Assembly: GCA_027924645.1 (NCBI GenBank)
Contig: BSBN01000850.1
Span: forward strand, 1,936,001 to 2,000,000
DNA length: 64,000 bases
Reading direction: 5' to 3'
DNA from: Cunninghamia lanceolata
Lineage: Eukaryota; Streptophyta; Pinopsida; Cupressales; Cupressaceae
The translations under genes and the position numbers were made by a program. A model generated the notes under the pieces. That model was given only the letters and a program-made list of their open reading frames with translations. It was not told the DNA's origin and did no database searches. This document shows positions 55,430 to 64,000 of the stretch, one piece after another. The stretch's first letter is position 1. Each line of letters begins with the position of its first letter.

Positions 55430-57900
55430 CCACAAGGACATTGTCCTATTTAAAATGATGGAAAAGGTCTACATCTCACAACAAATTCTCTGGGGACAAT
55501 CTTGGAGATAAACCTTGTTGCAGTGTAGTAACCAACATGTATTCTTAGGTTCTTAATAACTCTAATAGTTGTTCTTAAGGACATGTTTAACAATCCCAAT
55601 GCAAATTTGTTTAATAGCTTTGATAGTTGTTCCATGAGGCCTATTTATTAAACCAACTGCAATTGCCAACTTTTACTATGACGACAGAGAAATAGTTCTT
55701 TTGCCTATTCTCCTACAACATTAAGTAAATAGCTTAAACTTGGGAAATACCTTGCTGCCTTCATCTTCCATGCCAATTTCTCTAACTTGCATTGATCCGT
55801 TTTACAAATGTTGTTTTATATTCTTATTAAGTGTAACATAAAACTTTCCAATGGTATTAGAGCATGTGGCTCTATGTCATGGTATTTTATGACACCATTG
55901 AGGTGCCAAGTCAATATCGGTGACTATGTTTTATATTTGACAACGTTGAGCTTCATGCATTTTTGATGCATTTATAGAATTTTTATGCAAGGCTACATAA
56001 TTATTCATTACATAGTGGGATTCCTAATCTCCTTAAAGTCTATTTTGACCAATGTTGGGAGTATTGTGAAAATAATTAATAGTCATAGTGATAGTCATAC
56101 CTTATGATTTCCTTTCCAAGTGGTTCGACCCTGACCAATTTTATGTGATTGAACTTGGTGTATTAATCATGGTCATTTTCTCCAAAAGATTATCGAATTG
56201 TTTGGTAGAGAGAAAGTTAATGTTCTCTATGTCTAATTAATATAGATAAATCTAAATGATCTTTTCTAATTAGTCCATTTTTGCATAAATATTTTAGTTA
56301 GTGTGCTACTTCAATGACTCTTTGATTACATTGTAAATCATACTTATGACCAAGGAATTCTGTTGTTGATCTCTTGAAAATTAAGTGACCAAATTTAAGT
56401 ATATCTATATATTAAACAATGTCCTGCAAATGTGTTTTCTTGTTTATAGCCAAACACTTGTATTTTCTTGTTTTTAGTGAAACACTTTGTGTGATGTAGG
56501 GTTATGTTATTGTATGGATCAATGGTGGTTTTATAAGCATTATAAGCCTATGGATGTTATGCTTTCTATACTAGTATTTATGTGATTAGGGAGCAAGATT
56601 AATAACATGGGAAATGGATTAGAACTTGGGGGTTTTAGAGAAAGTATGTAAAACTCCTTAGTTGAGAGTCTCTCGTTGAAACAATAATACCTTGGTTAGT
56701 TATTGTTGATGGTTTCTTGAGAACTATTATTATTTAGATAGTGGATACGAAGGAAGATCAAACCATCCTTGATTTTTAAATACCTCCTTGGTGAAATTAT
56801 CAAGAAAGGAGGTTTTGTCTTTAATGTCGAATGGGCTTGAGATTACTAGTCTCAATTGATGATATTAATACATTAATTTGAAAACCCTTTTATACATAAG
56901 TTGTAATTGGTTGGATTTGTAACTTAAGTTGTTGAATAATTTTACTTTACATTCTCTTCCTTCGTATTAGATCTTATTTAGAATCAATATCGGCTTTTGA
57001 CATAGAATGTGTAAGTACCCTTGAAACCAAGACTTTTTAATGGATAAGTAGAGATTTTATATTATGAAATTTTTAGGTAAATACCTATGTGGATTTGATG
57101 TCATCGAAGTGATAGGGTGACATTCTCTATCGAGACAATCTAGAAGGTTATATAAGAATTGGAAGATGTTGTCATCAATCTTATGCGAGTGGGCTTTGTG
57201 TTTCGCAATGTATTTTCCTTCCTATTAAATCATCATGATATTATTATGTGACAAGGACAATAGTTGTTGCTTCGATAAATGTTGCTCCATATTGCTTGAG
57301 ACATTGATTGCCATTGCTTGAGTGTGTAGATTTTAAATATGTGGTAAAACTATAATTTGATCCCAACTACATCGAGGGGAGGTAGTGAGGCCTTTTGTCC
57401 ATTGTATCACCAGATTTAGGGAATTGTGTTTGCAATGAGAATTAGCACCCTTGGTGTAACTTAATAAAGTTTTTATGTACTTTTTATATGAATAGATCAT
57501 TGTGTTAGAACTAATACAACATATGTTTTCTCTTTGAGGAAATATACGTCTATAACCTAGAGTCTAGTCAGGTGATAGTAGTAACCTTGGAGACCATTAT
57601 CTCCCCGGATTGACTAAATGGAATTATATACATAGCTATGTTATAATCTTTGAAATTTAAAGACAGTCAATTTTCTTCTCTTCAAAAATTGATATATTTC
57701 TTAACCCTTGAGGTCGAAGCTCATAATCATAAGAGTATTCACTATGTGCTTAGATTCTAAATGTGACGTTAGGGTATCAATAGTTGATCTTGCAAGTAAT
57801 TTTCCAAATAAGTTAGGGATATCATGAATTAGGAAAACCCTTGATGTAAAATTATAGTACATGTATTTGGAAATAGACTTGCCTTAGGTAAACTTGATGT
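55430..57900. other. No gene recognised
   Basis: No open frame above 61 codons. TGGTATTAGAGC at 55852-55863 equals the chromovirus primer-binding site of this window and follows cataaaactttcca, so a decayed LTR could end at about 55850, but I found no second LTR copy. A local duplication of ttttcttgttt(a/t)tag occurs near 56430-56490. Confidence 0.35.
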
Positions 57901-57904
57901 CTCG

Positions 57905-58265
57905 GGTAGACACCTGATAGGGATTCCTCCACATTAGGACTAACTGACAAACACCCCTTTAGGTGTTTTTGGTAGTGGACTAACTTCCGTCCCTGTTTCA
58001 CCGAGTGGGTGGCAGCCGACGAAGAACTGTCTGGGGTAGGGAATAACCCTAGAAAGGGCTAGATACCCGCTCACAGTTACACCAAACATAGTGCAAAATA
58101 GAACTACATATTCACAATCCTCGCGTTAGTCTCATCCGAAGGAGGGGGCCTTGATCCCGTGGATACAGGGTATGTAGGCAGTCTAGACGGCGAAGGATGC
58201 CCCCAGTACTCAGGTCCCCTGGATGTAGGGTGTCCTACAATTAGCTTCGTGATCTTAATTCTTTG
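57905..58265. repeat. Possible LTR remnant (GC-richer island)
   Basis: This block is markedly richer in GC than its flanks and contains ggatacagggtatgtaggca, similar to a conserved block near the end of plant Tat/Athila LTRs. No partner copy is in the window, and no ends or target duplication were defined. Confidence 0.3.
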
Positions 58266-60117
58266 AGTGGTGATTACTGAGTTGTGTTAACATGAGATTG
58301 TTAGTTAATTTTATGCAGATGATAAGGATATGGTCACTGGGAAGAAAGCAAGCTATCGAAAATGAATGCAGGACGTAATGCATGACTTAAGGTATGCACT
58401 GATCCATTGTTCTTATAAGTTATCTTGCATAATGTACTCCCTCTTCACTAGGTTTAAATTTGGTGATCCTTTAGGATTTGATGGTTTTTAGAAAACTAAA
58501 TTCAAGTCCTCCCATCTCTGTAACAAGGATTTAACACTTCTTAGAAAAAAAATTTCATTTCCTGCATCTGTTAGATCAAAATTTTAATTACTCAGTATTT
58601 TTTGAATTCAGAGTTAGTAATATTTTGTTAATAAGGAGTCAGGTCCTTACAATTTTGTGTAAGATTGGCTTCATCCTTGATCTTTTTCCATCCTTATTTA
58701 CTTTCACCTGCATGCATTTCTATACATCTAATTTTATCCCTACCTTATTTCAACTTGTTTCCATACCTTTGCTTTAGTATTAGCCCATACTTCCATGTAT
58801 TCATTTCTAATCCCAAGATTCACATTTGATCTCTTGAGTCAATCCTACAATGCATGGGTTTCACTCCTACATGGTGGGGAACTAACCTCAAAGTCAAAAT
58901 TTTAAAATTCAAAATTGACTGTGGGGAGCTAACTTGGTACACGTTTGTGAAATTATTCATTATGTCTTAGTATTTAAATACATTCATTTGTGCATTTAGA
59001 CATAATGGGGCATATCTCAAAATCCTAAGCATTATTACAACGAAAATCATTCCAAGATGTCCTTATTGTTATAGTTCTAAGACATCAAGCCAAGAGCATC
59101 TTTTTTTTGGTACTAGGATGACCAACTTTTGTACAACATCAACACTTAAATTATTCATCACATTTCCAAGAGCTAAGTGTCTACATCTCCTCATTTAGTT
59201 TCCAAACATTGATCTCACATTTATCATTATGAACATTATTTATTTAGGTTAATTTTTTGTTAATTGATAGGATTTGATTAATTAGACTAGACAACCCATT
59301 AAGAAAATAATTTTTCCCTTACATTTTAGTGAACTTTTAAGTTTATTTATTAATTAATTTTAGGGATCCAAATTTATACTTTCTAATTACTGTGTCATTT
59401 TTCACATCTTGATTAGGGTTTGTGTTCCTACCTAATACTACTTCGTTTCAATATATTTTAATTCTATGGTTTGAAGTTACATTGCCTAACCTTACTTTTG
59501 CCCACCCTACCTATCCTTGTAGGGACCTTTACGGTTCCGTTTTGGATCTCATTTTTTAACGTTATTTTGATTTATATCATATTGTACCTCATTTGTATAT
59601 CATTTGTCTACACCTTACAGCAACAGTATTAAATGCTTACAATTTGCTTTTAATAACAGGATCCTTCCAAGAAGTGTTAATGGCTTAATCAGTGTTTCCC
59701 ATTTTCAGGTTACTATGTGTTCAACTTTTGAATTTTTCACTATCCGATGTTGATGCGGTTTTTTTCTATCAATTTTAAAAGGCAACAGCGCAACCGGAAA
59801 GCCCCGTGGCAGGTAATAACGAGTATCCATAGGCCTTTTTTCGTATTTACGAACCTTCCCAATATTAAACGCTTTGAGTGTTGTCAGATTTCCATTGACA
59901 GCGTTTCAATTTTGGATTTTTCTATGTTTACGCGCTTCTCTGTATTAATTAGCCGATAGGCTTTATATGTGAGCATTATAGTGCTCAGAATTGTCTCACG
60001 CTGTGAAAAAATTGCCGGAAATTTTTCTATACTTATCGGTTGTTCCTATCGGCGTATTCCTTGAACCTCTTGCAAGTGCTAGTATATAAACGTAAAGAAG
60101 GGCAGTAGCAGGAGCAG
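58266..60117. other. No gene recognised; possible Penelope-like leader at the right end
   Basis: AT-rich, no protein-like frame. A TATA-like tatataaac lies near 60082, about 35 bp before the open frame of the Penelope-like element, which might be its own leader or a host promoter. Confidence 0.35.
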
Positions 60118-62280
60118 TTGCTTGTTACCACCGCCAAAGCATTTGTCTCAGAAGCTTCCATTTGCCCGATTCTTCTCACTCTCAGTATATATATATGCAC
60201 CAACCTTAAAATATTCAGGCAACCTCCCTGGCGTGTATTTATTCCCCTCTATCTAGCTCTCCTCATCCATCCTGTATGGTTTGCCCCCTCTATGTGGACA
60301 ATTCTATCTCTCTCCTCCATCTGGATCCTATCACCCCTGGTTACCGAACATCTCTCAAATCTACCTCCCCCATCTTCCCCTATCCTTTCATTGTTACCCT
60401 CTTTAGGTAAGAATGACGGTTGTGTTAGCTCTACCAAGCCTATCTTTAAGTTTTTGTCCCCCAATATCATTGATGATTGGGAGTATAAGCTCATTGTTAA
60501 CATTTCCAATTTTTGTATCGATCTTCTAACCTTCAATTTTTTAAAAAGAGGTTTGGGCTTTACTATTACGGGCCATCATTCATTCCTAAAGTGGACTTCT
60601 TGATTGAAGTAGAAAATCTTCTTTGGTCGTTGCTTGATGTTGTAGTTAATGAGATCAGACAAGATTGTTTGGTTATGCTTAGACATGCAAACCCCCCATG
60701 TCGAATGTTCCCAAAGACGAGTTTATTGCCTTCAAGAAACTTGCAAGAAAAAATGACATCATTGTTGTTAAAGATGACAAAGGGAATGTGACCATCATCC
60801 TAAATACGAAAGACTACATTACCAAAATGCTTGACCACCTAACTTATAGTGGGAGCTATAAGTCCTTTCTCATAACCCCATCTCTAAGATCATGAAAAAA
60901 AGTTAAGAATGTCATCACCCTATCATCATTTGATGACCTTACCAAGAAACATCTCCTTCCTAATAGATAAATTAGCCCACATATTTTATGGCATTCCTAA
61001 AAATTCACAAATTTGGCATACCTCTTAGACCAATTGTTGATACCACCCATTCCCCCACCTACATACTTGTTCCCTTTCTTGCCAAGCTGATCTCTCCCCT
61101 AGGAGAGAAGTTAGGTACCTTCATCAAAGCCTCTACCAATTTTGTTAACTACATGACAAAAAGGTAGAAGATAATGAGATCCTAGTTATCTTTGATGTGG
61201 TGTCCTTATTTACCAAAGTACCTATATGCAACATATATGCAACACTTTGGAATTAATTAGACACAAAATGAATGATGAAATAAATTTTGTTGAATTGTGC
61301 CTGCATTCCATATTCTTCACTTTGTAAGATGTGGTCTATGAACAATTCAATGTAGTTACCATGAGTTTTCCTTTGTCCCTTGTTGTAGCCAACGTATATT
61401 TTGAACACTTTGAGGAGTTATCCCTTAACTCCTCCCCCCTCAAATGCTAGATGGTGGAAGCATTATGTTGATAACACCAACATATGTTGGCGTCATGGCC
61501 TTGAACAATTAGACCACTTCCACTCACACTTAAACAACTTGGTTGATTACATTCAATTCACCAAAGAGCTTGAATCTAACAACCAACATCCTTCCCTAGA
61601 CATCCTTATGATTATGAATAAATACAATTCCCTTGCTCGTTGAGTCTATATAAAATCTACCCACACATTCTTCTTGCATCTACAATTAGAAAAACATCAA
61701 CCAAGAGCTCTCCCACCTATCTCAAGTTTTCAAGTTTAATGGGTACTACAATAAATGCATCTCTAGAAATATTTTAACCTCACTAAAAATCTCATTAACC
61801 CCAAGCCTAATTCTAATTTATTGGGCACTACCTAGGTTGCCACCCTCCCCTACATAGAAGGCCTCTCTAATAAGATCTCCATAATCCCTCACAAGAAAGG
61901 CATTGTATGTACCTTTAAACCCATCTCTATTGTAAAAAAACTCATCCCTTCTACTAAAGATCCTAGATAGAATTTTTTCAACTTGGGGGGTATATAATAT
62001 TGTTTGCTCCTGTGGGACTCCATACATTAGAGAAACAAGATGATCCATTAGTACTATGATCAAGAGACATAGTGTAGACATTAGGCATGACCATATTTCC
62101 AACTTAGCCCTAGCATAGCACTCCCACTATATTAAGCACCACATTTGTCTTGAGAACACCCAAGTTCTAGTTAAGGAAGATATTTTTCAAGAGGAAACTC
62201 GAGGAAGGCATCCTTATTACAAATCACCTCACCAATCTTAATTTTGATGAAGGTTGGCATCTAAGCCTAGCCTAGCGAAC
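60118..62280 (+). pseudogene. Penelope-like element with RT and GIY-YIG endonuclease (Dryad-like)
   Basis: Plus-strand relic, readable through many shifts and stops. N-terminal block near 60497-60600 (NISNFCIDLLTFNFLKRGLG); 60698-60895 KKLARKNDIIVVKDDKGNV and YITKMLDHLTYSGSYKSF; 60980-61155 FLKIHKFGIPLRPIVDTTHS and KASTNFVNYM; 61183-61230 IFDVVSLFTKVPI; 61360-61430 SFPLSLVVANVYFEHFEEL; 61451-61600 HYVDNTNICWRHGLEQL and IQFTKELESN; then a GIY-YIG-type domain at 61990-62130 (YNIVCSCGTPYIRETR) and a tail NLNFDEGWHLS-like. These motifs in this order are specific to Penelope-like elements. The catalytic YVDD is YVDN, and stops are frequent: inactive. Assignment to the conifer Dryad lineage is inferred from host context. 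Confidence 0.87.
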
Positions 62281-62602
62281 CTTATTGAACTTCCTCCATT
62301 TGGACCCTCATCCCTCCTAATCTCTCTCCCTTACTTGTTTTCCTTCTCTACCCTCCATCTATTTGACCTCATTAACCATGTGTTGTCTTTCTCACTTCAC
62401 CCTTTCCCCCTCCTTACCCTTTTCCTCACCTCTCTACCAGCTCCCTTTCTACCTCAATTTTACCTTCCCCCTCTCTTCGCCCCCCTCTCCTATCTTGGTT
62501 TTTTTGTGTATTGCATCCTTGGTCGCCATTTTGAATTTATGGTTTACTTCTTCTTTCCTTGGGAATGTGCTTATATTATACATATTTGAATGCATGTACA
62601 CT

Positions 62603-62786
<184 letters not shown>

Positions 62787-62789
62787 AAC

Positions 62790-63540
62790 TAATAACAATA
62801 GAAAATTAAACTTATAATTAACCCCTTTCTATGGATGTTATCTTGTAAGTGTTGAATTGGTTTTCAGTGTAGCCTCTTAATTAAGGACTCCCTTTTAGAT
62901 GTCGGAGGTGCTTTTCTATAGTACATTTGGCTTTAGATTGCCCTCATAGTAGGGTTTCAGGTTCATTCTCATGGTGGAAAAATTCTCTTCCCCACCACCT
63001 CACTATTCCTTAGGATGATGATGACTCTTCTTTAGAGATTCCTATTCTTGTCATCCCTTAGATTGTTATTAGTGCTGGTTTGGACCCTTTTGGGTCTAAT
63101 GCAAGTGATGCTCTTATTGATCCTAGCATGATTTCTTCCCCTATTTTAGTTTATGATGATTCTTTATCAGATTCCATCTCCCCATGGTGGATGTGGTTAG
63201 AGATATTCTACCTTCTCTACTTAATGCTTCAGTTTCATAGTTGGATACTCTAGTTAGGCACCCACCTTCTCCTCGTATGGTGCCCCTGGTGGGGGTGGTG
63301 AAGACAATTTATCCTCCTCCCTCTATTCAATTTTAGGACTTCGATAACTATGTATTATTGACATGTGTTTTAGTCACATCAGCACAGATAGAAATTTACA
63401 CAATGAAACCCCTATCTATCATGAAAGGCTTCAAGATCCCTAAGGATCTGAAGTCCCAAGTCTCCAGTTGTCAGGTCTTGACTACTTAGTCTTCACCTAG
63501 GGTTCATTATGTTTTGTTATTTTCACTTTGGGGACTTACG
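62790..63540. other. No gene recognised
   Basis: Pyrimidine-rich plus strand with short open runs (for example near 63180-63470) but stops in all frames. I see no family motif. Confidence 0.4.
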
Positions 63541-64000
63541 TGAACCACATGTGAGGAATCATAGGTTGTGAAGGATGAAATGGAGGAGATTTAAGGCATT
63601 GACTTAAATATTGCATGACTAATACATTGGAGGATGTATTAAACCTCAAAATGGGACATAAACATGGTATAAATGGCTTTGACTAGAGAATAAGGTTTGA
63701 TTCCATCCTCAAGGTTGCTAACCTAGTCATGAAGGATCTATGAGTGAAAGGCTATCATTTAACACTTGTCGAATTTCATACAGGAGATGTAAGCATCATG
63801 ATCAAAGTGATAATCAATGCTAGAAGTAAAAGGAGGACTTCCTTGAGGAGGGAAAGGGGAGGAAGATATATGGTTGAGTTTAGTTGAGCACTATGCTAGA
63901 GGTTGAGGAGAGGGCATGAACATTAAAAAACCCAAAAAAGGGTCATTGATAAAATAAGGAAAGGAGTCTTAATTTTGTTTATTGTGAGGCCTACCTTTTT
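63541..64000. repeat. Uninterrupted paralogue of the repeat split at 19613/25143
   Basis: Matches 19305-19613 and then, without a gap, 25143-25270. At the equivalent of the insertion point it reads gggaggaagatatatgg, corresponding to gggag + gaaaa + tatatgg, so it represents the empty site for the 19619-25142 element. Confidence 0.8.

Noticed and set aside
55852..55863. Primer-binding site implying another LTR element
   Set aside because: Motif fits, but no matching LTR pair, polypurine tract or coding region was found nearby; kept only as a remark.
57905..58265. GC-richer island as a promoter or structured RNA
   Set aside because: Resembles a plant Gypsy LTR end block more than either; nothing around it looks like a gene start.
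60118..62280. Hammerhead ribozyme in the Penelope-like element
   Set aside because: Such ribozymes are known in these elements, but I did not find a convincing ctgatga ... gaaa core in or near the copy.

Overview
The window looks like repeat-choked nuclear DNA of a gymnosperm, most probably a conifer. Reasons: AT-rich sequence, almost no intact host genes, several generations of long LTR retrotransposons nested in each other, and a Penelope-like element with a GIY-YIG endonuclease, a group known in plants chiefly as the conifer 'Dryad' elements. The organism call is inference. No rRNA, tRNA or CRISPR array was recognised.

Layout. 1-10180: minus-strand Ty3/Gypsy (Athila/Tat-like) gag-protease remnant, split by a complete, apparently intact and recent Copia element (1950-9458, target duplication ctatc). 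10181-17139: non-coding, with two tandem duplications and a loose motif array. 17145-19040: Copia deletion derivative (duplication agagt). 19619-25142: Gypsy-type element with a non-coding interior and a large minisatellite (duplication gaaaa); its host repeat has an uninterrupted paralogue at 63541-64000. 25143-28300: mostly non-coding, one unknown broken frame.

28310-51290 is a nest. A minus-strand L1-type LINE is the base. It was hit by a Ty3/Gypsy chromovirus (32504-47624, cccct). That was hit by a pol-less Sirevirus-like Copia (36786-44864, agaag), which in turn holds a solo LTR (40729-41854, atatc). The same LINE separately holds a very young short LTR element (49167-50718, tcttg). Reading frames rejoin when inserts are mentally removed, so the order is well supported.

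51751-53600: the one plausible host gene, a wall-associated-kinase-like receptor kinase with intact catalytic residues, but whose main ectodomain exons I cannot see. 54027-55420: ankyrin and pentatricopeptide-repeat relics. 55430-60100: no recognised gene. 60118-62280: broken Penelope-like element, then about 180 bp of (TA)n.

Most notable: (1) arrays of small hairpins with conserved loops and changing but still pairing stems in three related Copia LTR families, plus a covarying stem with a poly-C loop just before the primer-binding site; (2) a pol-less element encoding a coiled-coil/four-zinc-knuckle Gag-like protein and an unrecognised protein of about 890 codons; (3) a cluster of heat-shock-element-like modules just upstream of a TATA box in LTRs that differ at one seen position. 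The genes do not form a pathway; the shared theme is autonomous and non-autonomous elements that keep the same cis signals (LTR ends, primer-binding site, repeated polypurine tracts).
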